Assembly (NCBI RefSeq): GCF_028890115.1
Contig: NZ_JARCJD010000002.1
Span: forward strand, 1-64,000
Reading direction: 5' to 3'
From: Phaeobacter sp. QD34_24
Lineage (GTDB): Bacteria; Pseudomonadota; Alphaproteobacteria; Rhodobacterales; Rhodobacteraceae
Length of the DNA: 64,000 nucleotides
Position 1 is the first letter of the stretch. Each line of letters begins with the position of its first letter. The translations under genes and the position numbers were made by a program. Below are positions 35,849 through 44,527 of this stretch, piece by piece. A model generated the notes under the pieces. That model had not been told where the DNA came from. It ran no database searches and saw only the letters and a program-made list of their open reading frames with translations.

Positions 35849-36752
35849 CGTCTTTTGCGGCCCGGCGGGCCACGGCCTGTTCACGCAGGATCACATATAG
35901 CCCGGCGGCCACCGTGATGACGATCCCGGCGGCGGCCATGCTGTTGGGGAATTCGGAGAAGATCAGCCAGCCGAACAGGGTGGCAACCGGGATCTCCAGG
36001 TATTGCATCGGGGCCAGCGTGGCGGCGGGGGCGTAGCGCAGGCTCCAGGTCATCAACAGATGCGCGCCGGTGCCAAGCACCCCGATGCTGGCCATCAGAA
36101 AGCTGATCCACAGGTCCGGCGCGACGATCTCCAGCCCCTCGATATCAAAGGCATCGCCGATCAGCAGCAGTGGCGCCAGCAGGGCACAGGCCATGGCGCC
36201 AGACACCGCCTGCAGGCCGATCGGATCGGTTTCCTTGGCGATCTGCCGGGTCACCATCATGAAGAAGGCAAAGATCACCGCAACGGCGAGGGGCCAGAGT
36301 GCGTGCAGGCCAACCGCGGCGAAACTCGGTTGGATCACCAGGAGGGTGCCGCCAAAACCGACGATACAGGCAATGATCCGCCGGGCACCGACCTCTTCGT
36401 CGAGGATGAATTTGCCGATCAGCAACATGATGAAGGGCATCACAAAGGCAATCGCCACCGCATCCGCCAGAGGCAGGTGTTTGAGCGCGGTGAACATCGC
36501 ACCGATGCCGCCGATATGTAAAAGCGTGCGCAGAAAGGTCAGCCGCAACACGCGGCCCTTCATCCGCCACAGGCGCTGCCCGCCCCAGACCAGGGGCACC
36601 AGCAGGATGACTTGGGCGGCAAACCGGACAAAGATCAGCATTCCCAGCGGCATATGCCCACCCAGCAGCTTCGCCACCGCATCGCCCAAGGGCGCGAGGA
36701 CGCAGAAACCAAGCATCAGGACAATGCCAAGGAGGGGGCGATCTTCAGTCAT
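35826..36752 (-). CDS. EamA/DMT-family transporter
   Basis: A 308-residue inner-membrane protein of ten helices arranged as two EamA repeats (VRFAAQVILLVPLVWGG and ADAVAIAFVMPFIMLLIGKFILDEEVG in the first; LEIPVATLFGWLIFSEFPN in the second). It probably exports or imports a small metabolite; the substrate is unknown. It overlaps thiN tail-to-tail by 23 bp. Confidence 0.88.
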   Translation of the reverse strand: MTEDRPLLGIVLMLGFCVLAPLGDAVAKLLGGHMPLGMLIFVRFAAQVILLVPLVWGGQRLWRMKGRVLRLTFLRTLLHIGGIGAMFTALKHLPLADAVAIAFVMPFIMLLIGKFILDEEVGARRIIACIVGFGGTLLVIQPSFAAVGLHALWPLAVAVIFAFFMMVTRQIAKETDPIGLQAVSGAMACALLAPLLLIGDAFDIEGLEIVAPDLWISFLMASIGVLGTGAHLLMTWSLRYAPAATLAPMQYLEIPVATLFGWLIFSEFPNSMAAAGIVITVAAGLYVILREQAVARRAAKDAMPQSPA

Positions 36753-36806
36753 GCGGGCACGCTAGGCGCGCGCCAAGACAAGGACAAGGTCAGGAATGCC
36801 TGTCGC

Positions 36807-38180
36807 TCAACAATTGGGCACGTTGACCGCAAGCCCCCCGAGCGAGGTTTCCTTGTACTTCTCATTCATATCGGCGCCGGTCTGGCGCATGGTCTCGATG
36901 CAGGCATCCAGCGGCACGAAATGCTGCCCGTCGCCACGCAGGGCCAGCGAGGCCGCCGAGACCGCCTTGATCGCGCCCAATCCATTGCGCTCGATACAAG
37001 GCACCTGCACCAGGCCCTTGACCGGATCGCAGGTCATGCCAAGGTGATGCTCCAGCGCGATTTCAGCGGCGTTTTCCACCTGCTCCGGGCTGCCACCCAG
37101 AATGGCGCAAAGGCCTGCCGCAGCCATGGCGGCGGCAGAGCCGACCTCGGCCTGGCAGCCTGCTTCGGCGCCTGAAATGGAGGCGTTGAACTTCACCAGC
37201 CCGCCAATCGCGGCGGCGGTGAGCAGGAAATCCTCGATATTGCGCTCGGTCGCGCCGGGGACGTGATCCAGATAGTAGCGCAGCACTGCCGGCAGAACGC
37301 CTGCCGCGCCGTTTGTGGGGGCGGTCACCACTTGACCACCGGCGGCGTTTTCCTCGTTCACGGCCATGGCGTAGACGCTGATCCAGTCGTTGATCGTATG
37401 CGGTGCCGAGAGATTCATGCCGCGTTCGGCCAGGAGCGCCTGATGGATACCCTTGGCGCGGCGGCGGATGCTGAGGCCACCGGGCAGAAGGCCGTCCCGG
37501 TCCAGACCGCGGTCGATACAGTCGTTCATCACCTGCCAGATCCGCGCGGTGCCGTTGGTCAGGTCGATCGCGCTGGAGCGCGAGATCTCGTTGGCGCGTT
37601 TCATGGCGGCGACGCTCTTGCCGCTTGTCCTGGACATCTCCAGCATTTCGGCGGCGGATTTGAACGGGTAGGGGACCGGGGCGCCCTCATCGGTGGCCTT
37701 GCCTGCGGCCAGCTCCTCTTCGGTCAGCACGAAGCCGCCGCCGACCGAGTAGAAGACCTGCTGCAGGATCACGTCGCCCTGTGCATCGGTGCCCATCAGG
37801 ATCATGCCGTTGGCATGGCCGGGCAGGGCGTGATCATAGTCGAAGATCAGGTCCGCCTTGGGGTCAAACTGCAGCTGCCCCAGCCCCTCGGGTGCGATGG
37901 TCTTTGTCTCTTCTATGGCGGTCAGGGCAGCTTTGGCCTTGTCGTCGTCATAGCTGTCGGGCGTGAACCCGGCGAGGCCCAGGATGGTGGCGCGGTCGGT
38001 CGCGTGGCCCACCCCGGTAAAGGCGAGCGAGCCATGCAGCGACGCGCGCAGCCCATGAAAAGCGAAGGGGGCGGCACGCATCATGTCGAGAAACCGCGCC
38101 GCGGCCACCATCGGCCCCATGGTATGAGAGGACGACGGGCCGATGCCCACTTTGAACATATCAAATACGGAGAGGAACAT
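36807..38180 (-). CDS. sdaA: L-serine dehydratase
   Basis: A 457-residue [4Fe-4S] enzyme turning L-serine into pyruvate and ammonia. It opens [24 protein letters not shown], and has cluster-binding cysteines in GCQAEVGSA, the [16 protein letters not shown] region, and the C-terminal NVPNC tail that reaches into the active site. This is the single-chain type of about 455 residues. It starts directly after the stop of the GST gene, with no gap. Confidence 0.96.
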   Translation of the reverse strand: MFLSVFDMFKVGIGPSSSHTMGPMVAAARFLDMMRAAPFAFHGLRASLHGSLAFTGVGHATDRATILGLAGFTPDSYDDDKAKAALTAIEETKTIAPEGLGQLQFDPKADLIFDYDHALPGHANGMILMGTDAQGDVILQQVFYSVGGGFVLTEEELAAGKATDEGAPVPYPFKSAAEMLEMSRTSGKSVAAMKRANEISRSSAIDLTNGTARIWQVMNDCIDRGLDRDGLLPGGLSIRRRAKGIHQALLAERGMNLSAPHTINDWISVYAMAVNEENAAGGQVVTAPTNGAAGVLPAVLRYYLDHVPGATERNIEDFLLTAAAIGGLVKFNASISGAEAGCQAEVGSAAAMAAAGLCAILGGSPEQVENAAEIALEHHLGMTCDPVKGLVQVPCIERNGLGAIKAVSAASLALRGDGQHFVPLDACIETMRQTGADMNEKYKETSLGGLAVNVPNC

Positions 38181-38888
38181 TCAGGTGGCCGATCCTTCGG
38201 GAGGGTTTGCATACACAGGTTGGGTGAAGGGCGTATCCCCCAACCCTTCTGCGGCTTGTGCGAGAGCAACAGAGGGGCGTTGCTCCAGACGCGTGAGCAT
38301 GTCCTTGAGCCGGGGAGTTGCGGCCAGATCGAACCAGCTGCGGTCGCGTCCCTCTGGATACAGCGCCATCCAGCGCATCATGCAGGCCAGGTACAGGTCC
38401 AGTGCCGACGGCCTGTCACCGGCCAGCCAAGGCGTGTTCTCGGCGGCGGCGGCTTCGATGGTTGCAAGATGGGTGACAAGCCGCGCTGTCACCCCCTGGC
38501 GCAGATCCTCCTGCCGGGCGGGATCCGGCCCCATATATTTCTTTGGATAGAACAGGATCCTCAGATCCGCATGCAGGGTATTGGAGAGGAAGAACAGCCA
38601 CTTGAGGCACCAGGCCCGATCCCGGCTGGTCGCATCGGGCAGCACTGAGCCATGGCGATCTCCCAGCCACAGCAGGATGGCTGCGGTTTCAAACATCGGG
38701 CCATCCGGGGTTTCCAGCACCGGGATCAGCCCCTGCGGGTTCAGGGCCCGGTAGCCGGGGCTGTCCAATGCGCCACCGCGGCGGTCGACCAGAACCGTTT
38801 CAAAGGGTTGATCAAGCTCCTCCAGCGCCAGGCGGATGATCAGCGAGGCGTTGTCCGGGGCGTAGTGCAGGCGATAGATCGGTGTCAT
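38181..38888 (-). CDS. Glutathione S-transferase family protein
   Basis: A 235-residue GST with a thioredoxin-like N-terminal domain (YRLHYAPDNASLIIRLALEEL; QGLIPVLETPDGPMFETAAILLWLGD with the cis-Pro and Glu-Ser-type GSH loop) and an all-helical C-terminal domain. Substrate unknown. It is immediately upstream of sdaA and probably co-transcribed. Confidence 0.88.
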   Translation of the reverse strand: MTPIYRLHYAPDNASLIIRLALEELDQPFETVLVDRRGGALDSPGYRALNPQGLIPVLETPDGPMFETAAILLWLGDRHGSVLPDATSRDRAWCLKWLFFLSNTLHADLRILFYPKKYMGPDPARQEDLRQGVTARLVTHLATIEAAAAENTPWLAGDRPSALDLYLACMMRWMALYPEGRDRSWFDLAATPRLKDMLTRLEQRPSVALAQAAEGLGDTPFTQPVYANPPEGSAT

Positions 38889-38976
38889 GGGGTCACTCTA
38901 AGTGTCTCCCCGATATGGGTAGTGTCCGTTTCCGGCGTTTCCAATAGGAAACACGCCTTGGTGATCCCGAACCGGT

Positions 38977-39426
38977 CTAGCGTGCCATGGCTGCCTTGCG
39001 GCGGCGCGACAGGGCGATCCCGTCCCGCATGTTGAGCGACAGTAGCGTGATGTTGAGGGCTCCGGCGCAGAGTTCCAGCAGCTGCACGGCATAGAACAGC
39101 CCTTCAAATGACCCCGCCTGTGCCTTCATCGCCAGAAAGATGGCGCTGGGCAGGAGGATCCCCAGGCCGTTCAGGGCGATGAGCTTCATGCGCCTTGTCT
39201 TGGCCTGGACCTGTGGCAGTTTCATGCCCTTGCCAAGCGCGGCCCCGGTGACGCCTGTCGTGGCCAGGGCCGGGATCAGCAGGATCATTCCGTATAGAAC
39301 GGCTGTCTTCACGGTCGTTATGGCGGCCTGGCTCAGAAACAGTTCGGAGATCAGCGTGGAGAGCCAGAAGCCGGAGATGGTCACAAGGGCGATGGATCCG
39401 GCTGCGGCGTGGATGCGAGTTTTCAT
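38977..39426 (-). CDS. Four-helix membrane protein controlled by a MarR regulator
   Basis: A 149-residue protein with about four hydrophobic segments (residues 8-28, 38-58, 80-100, 105-130) and basic ends (LSRRRKAAMAR). I recognise no family. Its start is ATG 39426; the upstream longer frame would run through the operator region. It is divergent from a MarR gene and the paired palindromes between them suggest direct control. Confidence 0.72.
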   Translation of the reverse strand: MKTRIHAAAGSIALVTISGFWLSTLISELFLSQAAITTVKTAVLYGMILLIPALATTGVTGAALGKGMKLPQVQAKTRRMKLIALNGLGILLPSAIFLAMKAQAGSFEGLFYAVQLLELCAGALNITLLSLNMRDGIALSRRRKAAMAR

Positions 39427-39444
39427 GAGGGCTCCTGAATGTAG

Positions 39445-39486
39445 ATAGCATGCTATTGAAATGGAGTTGCACAGCATGCTATTCAA
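39445..39486. promoter_or_regulatory. Paired MarR-type operators
   Basis: A perfect palindrome ATAGCATGCTAT (39445-39456) is followed by a second core AGCATGCTAT (39473-39482); their centres are 26 bp apart. Both are flanked by TTGAA/TTCAA on the right. They lie between the divergent membrane protein and MarR genes, placing them over both promoters. Confidence 0.7.
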
Positions 39487-39501
39487 GTGCTTTCTGTCGC
39501 T

Positions 39502-39933
39502 ATGTCCGATTTCAAGCAAAGCTCGGCCGGGTTTCTGGCCAATCACATGGCGCGGCTGTTTGCATCAACGCTGCACCGCAAGATCGCGTCTCTGGGGATT
39601 GCGCCTGCGCAATTCATGGTTCTGCTGGAATTGTGGCAAGGGGATGAGCGCACCCAGGCGGATCTGACGGCGGCCCTTGCGGTGGAACAGGCGACCATGG
39701 CCAATACGCTTGCCCGGATGGAGCGGGATGGGCTGATCGAAAAACGCCCCTCACAAACCGACAAACGCTCAAAGATGATCTGCCTCACCGCCAAGGCAGA
39801 GGCCTTGCAGGAGGCCGCGATTGCGGCCGCGGCGGGTGTCAACGACACGGCCCTGGCCGGGCTGACCGCCAAGGACCGCCAGCAGTTCCTGGTCCTGATG
39901 GCCCGTGTCATCCGCAACCTGCAAGCGGGGTGA
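39502..39933 (+). CDS. MarR-family transcriptional regulator
   Basis: A 143-residue winged-helix repressor. It contains GIAPAQFMVLLELWQGDERTQADLTAAL, the recognition helix region VEQATMANTLARMERDGLIEK, and the basic wing RPSQTDKRSKM. MarR proteins bind palindromes as dimers and are released by small ligands, often aromatic acids or oxidants. The ATG at 39502 is preferred over a GTG five codons upstream. It probably represses itself and the divergent gene. Confidence 0.93.
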   Translation: MSDFKQSSAGFLANHMARLFASTLHRKIASLGIAPAQFMVLLELWQGDERTQADLTAALAVEQATMANTLARMERDGLIEKRPSQTDKRSKMICLTAKAEALQEAAIAAAAGVNDTALAGLTAKDRQQFLVLMARVIRNLQAG

Positions 39934-40026
39934 ACCGGCGATCTACTGTGAGGTTTCAATTGTCCCTCGCAGTTGCGCGCGGCTTTGCTTATAAGGCCTG
40001 CAAACCTCTTGTTCGGAGCCGATGAC

Positions 40027-40815
40027 ATGACCGGGGACCTCTCTCCCATCGACAAGGCCAAGTTCGTTGCCGCCAAGCGGGCGGCCGATATGGTCGAGGA
40101 TGGCATGCGCGTCGGCCTGGGGACCGGCTCGACGGCCGCCTGGCTGGTGCGATGCCTGGGCGAGATGGTGCGTGAACAGGGGCTGAGGTTCACCGCAGTG
40201 CCGACTTCGAGCCGCACCGCGGAACTGGCGCGCGAGGTGGGGATCTCCGTGATCTCTCTGGACGAGGCCAAGTGGCTGGATCTCACCATCGATGGCGCCG
40301 ATGAGTTCGACGAGGATCTCAACCTGATCAAGGGCGGCGGCGGTGCGCTCTTGCAGGAGAAGATCGTCGCCACCGCCTCTGATCAAATGGTTGTTATCGC
40401 CGATGCGGGCAAGGAGGTGGAAACCCTGGGTGCCTTTCCCCTGCCGGTGGAGATCATTCCCTTTGGCTGGCAGACCACACAGGCCATGATCGAGGAAACC
40501 CTTGTTTCCATGGATGTTCTGGGCCGAAGCGCGACCCTGCGGATGAATGGCGATGCGCCCTTTGTCACCGATGAGGGCAATTACATTCTGGACCTGCATC
40601 TGAAGCGGATCGGCAATGCGCGCCAGCTGGCGATGGTCTTGAACCAGATCCCGGGCGTGGTTGAAAACGGTCTCTTCATCGATATCTGTGACACCGTCAT
40701 CATCGGCTACGGCGATGGCACGGTTGAAACACGAGACATAAACGAAGGCACGGTGGAGCAGGACAAGCTGGATTTCGTCGAAACCGACAATCTGTTCACC
40801 GACCTTGCGGACTGA
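40027..40815 (+). CDS. rpiA: Ribose-5-phosphate isomerase A
   Basis: A 262-residue enzyme interconverting ribose 5-phosphate and ribulose 5-phosphate. Motifs: VGLGTGSTA (phosphate loop), TSSRTAELAREVGI, TIDGADEFDE (catalytic Asp) and LIKGGGGALLQEKIVA. The start at 40027 fits the family. The gor gene follows after 15 bp. Ribulose 5-phosphate feeds the RibB reaction, though the two genes are far apart. Confidence 0.96.
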   Translation: MTGDLSPIDKAKFVAAKRAADMVEDGMRVGLGTGSTAAWLVRCLGEMVREQGLRFTAVPTSSRTAELAREVGISVISLDEAKWLDLTIDGADEFDEDLNLIKGGGGALLQEKIVATASDQMVVIADAGKEVETLGAFPLPVEIIPFGWQTTQAMIEETLVSMDVLGRSATLRMNGDAPFVTDEGNYILDLHLKRIGNARQLAMVLNQIPGVVENGLFIDICDTVIIGYGDGTVETRDINEGTVEQDKLDFVETDNLFTDLAD

Positions 40816-40830
40816 GAAGGCAGCAGTTTC

Positions 40831-42186
40831 ATGAGCTTTGATTACGATCTCTTTGTCATTGGCGGCGGCTCCGGCGGCGTGCGCGCGGCGCGGGTTGCGG
40901 CAGCGGGTGGTGCCAAGGTCGCCCTGGCCGAGGAAGACCGCTATGGCGGCACCTGCGTGATCCGGGGCTGCGTGCCGAAGAAACTGATGGTCTTTGCCAG
41001 CGAGTATTCCGGCATGGTCGAGGATGCCCAGGCCTATGGCTGGGACATCCAGCCGGGCGCCTTTGACTGGGGTGCCTTCAAGGGCAAGCTGGAAGCCGAG
41101 CTGGATCGGCTGGAAGGTATCTACCGGAACCTGCTGAAGAACAGCGGCGTCGAAAGCTTTGATGCGCGCGCCAAACTCTTGGATGCCCATACGGTCGAAC
41201 TGTCGGACGGCAGCCGCAAGAGCGCCAAGCATATCCTGATCGCCACCGGCGGCCGCCCCATCGTGCCCGAGTTCCCCGGCAGCGATCTGGCGATCACCTC
41301 GAACGACATCTTCCACCTTGAGAAACTGCCCGAAAGCATCCTGATCGTCGGCGGGGGCTATATTGCCTGCGAATTTGCCGGGATCATGAACGGGCTGGGT
41401 GTGAAGACCACGCAATACTACCGCGGTGCGCAGATCCTGCGCGGTTTTGATGACGAGGCGCGCGGCCTCGTGTCCGAGGAAATGTGCCAGTCCGGCATCG
41501 ATCTACACCTGGGCACCAATGTGATCGAGATGACCAGCGAGGGGGACAAGATCCGCGTCAAGGCCACCAATGGCGACGAGGCGCTGTTTGATCAGGTGAT
41601 GTATGCCACCGGCCGCGCCCCCAATGCGGATGATCTCGGGCTTGAGGATCTGGGGATCGAACGCGGCCGCAAGGGCGAAATCGTCGTGGACAAATACAGC
41701 CAGACCGGCATGCCTTCGGTCTATGCCATCGGCGATGTGACCGACCGGGTGAACTTGACGCCGGTCGCGATCCGCGAAGGCATGGCCTTTGTGGAGACCG
41801 TGTTCAACGGCAACCCCACCAGCCCCGATCACGACCTGATCCCGACGGCGATCTTCACCCAGCCGGAAATGGGCACCGTGGGTCTGAGCGAGGAAGAGGC
41901 CGCCAAGCAGGAGCCGATCGAGGTTTATGCCACCTCCTTCAAGCCGATGCAGCAGGCCTTTGCCGGGCGTGCCCAGCGGGTCCTGATGAAGCTGATCGTC
42001 AGCAAGGCCAGCCGCAAGGTGCTGGGATGCCATATCGTCGCACCGGGCGCGGGCGAGATGATCCAGCTGGCGGGCATTGCGGTCAAGATGGGCGCAACCA
42101 AGGAAGACTTTGACCGGACCGTGGCGGTACACCCGACCATGTCCGAGGAACTGGTAACGATGAAAACACCTGTGCGGACGGCTTGA
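40831..42186 (+). CDS. gor: Glutathione-disulfide reductase
   Basis: A 451-residue flavoenzyme reducing GSSG with NADPH. It has the FAD Rossmann motif GGGSGGVRAARVAAAGG, redox pair Cys42/Cys47 (GGTCVIRGCVPKKL), a second dinucleotide fold (IVGGGYIACEFAG), and the C-terminal catalytic HPTMSEELV. CVIRGC rather than CVNVGC is common in plant-type and alphaproteobacterial enzymes. It probably shares a transcript with rpiA. Confidence 0.96.
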   Translation: MSFDYDLFVIGGGSGGVRAARVAAAGGAKVALAEEDRYGGTCVIRGCVPKKLMVFASEYSGMVEDAQAYGWDIQPGAFDWGAFKGKLEAELDRLEGIYRNLLKNSGVESFDARAKLLDAHTVELSDGSRKSAKHILIATGGRPIVPEFPGSDLAITSNDIFHLEKLPESILIVGGGYIACEFAGIMNGLGVKTTQYYRGAQILRGFDDEARGLVSEEMCQSGIDLHLGTNVIEMTSEGDKIRVKATNGDEALFDQVMYATGRAPNADDLGLEDLGIERGRKGEIVVDKYSQTGMPSVYAIGDVTDRVNLTPVAIREGMAFVETVFNGNPTSPDHDLIPTAIFTQPEMGTVGLSEEEAAKQEPIEVYATSFKPMQQAFAGRAQRVLMKLIVSKASRKVLGCHIVAPGAGEMIQLAGIAVKMGATKEDFDRTVAVHPTMSEELVTMKTPVRTA

Positions 42187-42265
42187 AAAACCGGCCAAAA
42201 GCTACAGGTTAGGGCACAGTAAAACTCTTGCCGCGAAGCTGCGGCAGTAAAGGGATAGGAGACAT

Positions 42266-43420
42266 ATGGCTGGCAATAGCGGTGGTCCCTGGGGGGGCGG
42301 AGGCTCTTCCGGCGGTGGCGGAGGCAACCGGGGAGACAACAATGGCGGTGGCGGCGGTGGCCGACGCCCCGAGGATCCCCAGATTCCCGAGATCGACGAG
42401 CTCTTGAAAAAAGGGCAGGAGCAATTCCGCGTCCTGATGGGCGGTCGGGGCGGCAATGGCACCGGTGGCGGTGGTCGTGGCGGCTCTGGCGGCGGCGGCG
42501 CGCCCTTATTCACCAAGGGCACCCTGGCCATCGGCGCGGTTGCGGCTGCGATCCTCTGGGGGATGGCCAGCTTTTACTCGGTGAAGACCGAAGAACGCTC
42601 GGTCGAGCTGTTCCTGGGCGAATATCACGACACCGGCCAGCCGGGTCTGAACTTTGCCCCCTGGCCCTTTGTCACCTACGAGGTGATCCCGGTTCTTGTC
42701 GAGCAGACCGAGAATATCGGATCCGGCACGCGCGGCGTGGATGCAGGCCTGATGCTGACCGGCGATGAAAACATCATCGACGTCGATTTCCAGGTGGTCT
42801 GGAACATCAATGATCCGGCCAATTTCCTGTTCAACCTGCGCGATCCGCAGGCCACGATCCAGGCGGTTGCGGAATCGGCCATGCGCGAAATCATCGCACA
42901 GTCGGAACTGGCGCCGATCCTGAACCGGGATCGTGGCGTGATCACCGCGCGGCTGGAAGAGCTGATCCAGGAGACGCTCGACAGCTATGACAGCGGCGTG
43001 AACATCGTGCGCGTCAACTTCGACCAGGCCGACCCGCCCGAACCGGTGAAGGATGCCTTCCGCGAAGTGCAATCCGCCGGTCAGGAACGTGACCGTCTTG
43101 AAAAGCAGGCCGATGCCTATGCCAACCGCAAACTGGCGGCCGCGCGTGGTCAGTCGGCCCAGACCCTGGAAGAGGCCGAAGCCTATCGCGCCCAGGTCGT
43201 GAACCAGGCGCGTGGTGAGGCCAGCCGTTTCTCGGCGGTTCTGGAAGAATACGAAAAGGCGCCGGAAGTGACCCGCAAGCGTCTTTACCTGGAAACCATG
43301 GAAGAGGTTCTGGGCAATGTGGACAAGGTGATCATCGACCAGTCCACCGGTGAGGGCGGCCAGGGTGTCGTGCCCTATCTGCCGCTCAACGAATTGCGCC
43401 GGACGGAGGGCAACCGATGA
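42266..43420 (+). CDS. hflK: FtsH protease modulator HflK
   Basis: A 384-residue SPFH (band 7) protein that, with HflC, forms a cage over the FtsH membrane protease. The first 85 residues are an extreme Gly-rich, polar, cytosolic segment; a single helix (about 86-105) precedes the SPFH domain (YSVKTEERSVELFLGEYHDT, TGDENIIDVDFQVVWNI), and a long coiled coil follows (ERDRLEKQADAYANRKLAAARGQ). The start overlaps hflC at the other end by ATGA. Confidence 0.95.
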   Translation: MAGNSGGPWGGGGSSGGGGGNRGDNNGGGGGGRRPEDPQIPEIDELLKKGQEQFRVLMGGRGGNGTGGGGRGGSGGGGAPLFTKGTLAIGAVAAAILWGMASFYSVKTEERSVELFLGEYHDTGQPGLNFAPWPFVTYEVIPVLVEQTENIGSGTRGVDAGLMLTGDENIIDVDFQVVWNINDPANFLFNLRDPQATIQAVAESAMREIIAQSELAPILNRDRGVITARLEELIQETLDSYDSGVNIVRVNFDQADPPEPVKDAFREVQSAGQERDRLEKQADAYANRKLAAARGQSAQTLEEAEAYRAQVVNQARGEASRFSAVLEEYEKAPEVTRKRLYLETMEEVLGNVDKVIIDQSTGEGGQGVVPYLPLNELRRTEGNR

Positions 43421-44298
43421 ACAAGTCGACCCTTATTATCCCGCTTCTTGTCGTGGCGGTCGTCGCGGCCCTCTCTGCGATCTTCATCGTGGATGAACGC
43501 CAAAAGGCGCTGGTCCTGCGCTTTGGCCGTGTGGTTGCGGTTCAGGAACAGCCCGGTCTTGCCTTCAAGCTGCCGGTGATCGATGAGGTGGTGCGCTATG
43601 ACGACCGGATCCTCAGCCTTGAGGTCGGTCCGCTGGAAGTCACCCCCGAGGATGATCGCCGCCTGGTGGTCGATGCCTTCGCCCGCTACCGGATCACCGA
43701 TCTGCGCCAGTTCCGCGAAGCGGTGGGTGCCTCCGGTATTCCGGGTGCGGAGAACCGCCTGGACAAGATCATGCGCGCTCAAACGCGAGAGGTGCTTGGT
43801 TCGGTCAGCTCCAATGATATCCTGTCCTCGGATCGGGCCGCACTGATGCTGCGGATCCGCAATGGCGCCATCAGCGAGGCCAGCGGGTTCGGCATCGAGG
43901 TGATCGACGTGCGTCTGAAGCGCACCGACCTGCCGCAGGCCAACCTCGAAGCCACCTTTGCGCGGATGCGCGCCGAGCGTGAGCGGGAGGCCGCCGACGA
44001 GATCGCCCGTGGTGAGGAAGCCGCCCAGCGGGTTCGCGCCCAGGCCGACCGGACCGAGGTGGAACTGGTTTCCGAAGCGGAACGCGAAGCAGAGATCATT
44101 CGTGGTGAAGCGGACGCTGAACGTAACCGCATCTTTGCCGAAGCCTATGGCCGCGACCCTGAATTCTTTGACTTCTATCGCAGCCTGACCGCCTATGCGC
44201 GCTCGATGCAGCAGGGCAATTCTTCCCTCGTGCTGTCGCCGGATTCCGAGTTCTTCAACTACCTGAAGTCCTCGACCGGGGTGTCTGCCTCGCGGTAA
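43417..44298 (+). CDS. hflC: FtsH protease modulator HflC
   Basis: A 293-residue partner of HflK: N-terminal helix (TLIIPLLVVAVVAALSAIFIV), band 7 domain beginning VDERQKALVLRFGRVV, and an Arg/Glu/Ala-rich coiled coil (RMRAEREREAADEIARGEEAAQRV). It starts within the hflK stop codon. DegP, another envelope protease, is the next gene after a terminator. Confidence 0.96.
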   Translation: MNKSTLIIPLLVVAVVAALSAIFIVDERQKALVLRFGRVVAVQEQPGLAFKLPVIDEVVRYDDRILSLEVGPLEVTPEDDRRLVVDAFARYRITDLRQFREAVGASGIPGAENRLDKIMRAQTREVLGSVSSNDILSSDRAALMLRIRNGAISEASGFGIEVIDVRLKRTDLPQANLEATFARMRAEREREAADEIARGEEAAQRVRAQADRTEVELVSEAEREAEIIRGEADAERNRIFAEAYGRDPEFFDFYRSLTAYARSMQQGNSSLVLSPDSEFFNYLKSSTGVSASR

Positions 44299-44328
44299 CC
44301 GCACAGCCAGGTTTATTGACATCTGGAA

Positions 44329-44356
44329 GGGGCCGACCTGAGTGTCGGCCCCTTTC
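44329..44356 (+). terminator. Intrinsic terminator after hflC
   Basis: GGGGCCGAC and GTCGGCCCC pair around a 6-base loop, followed by TTT. It separates hflKC from degP. Confidence 0.75.
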
Positions 44357-44527
44357 GCGTTTCAAAAGCACCAGAAAAGCGGGCGCCAGAGGCGACAATG
44401 GATTTCACATCGATTTGAAGACGTGCAACATTCATTGCAGCACGCAGGGAAGCGCCTACATTAGGTGCAGTCTGCAGTTCTGCCCTTCCCGCAGAACCAC
44501 AGCGACAGGCCAGGAGGAGAAACCGGA

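Noticed and set aside
37263-38648. Long plus-strand frame opposite sdaA and the GST gene
   Set aside because: It spans two well-identified minus-strand genes and has no recognisable domain.
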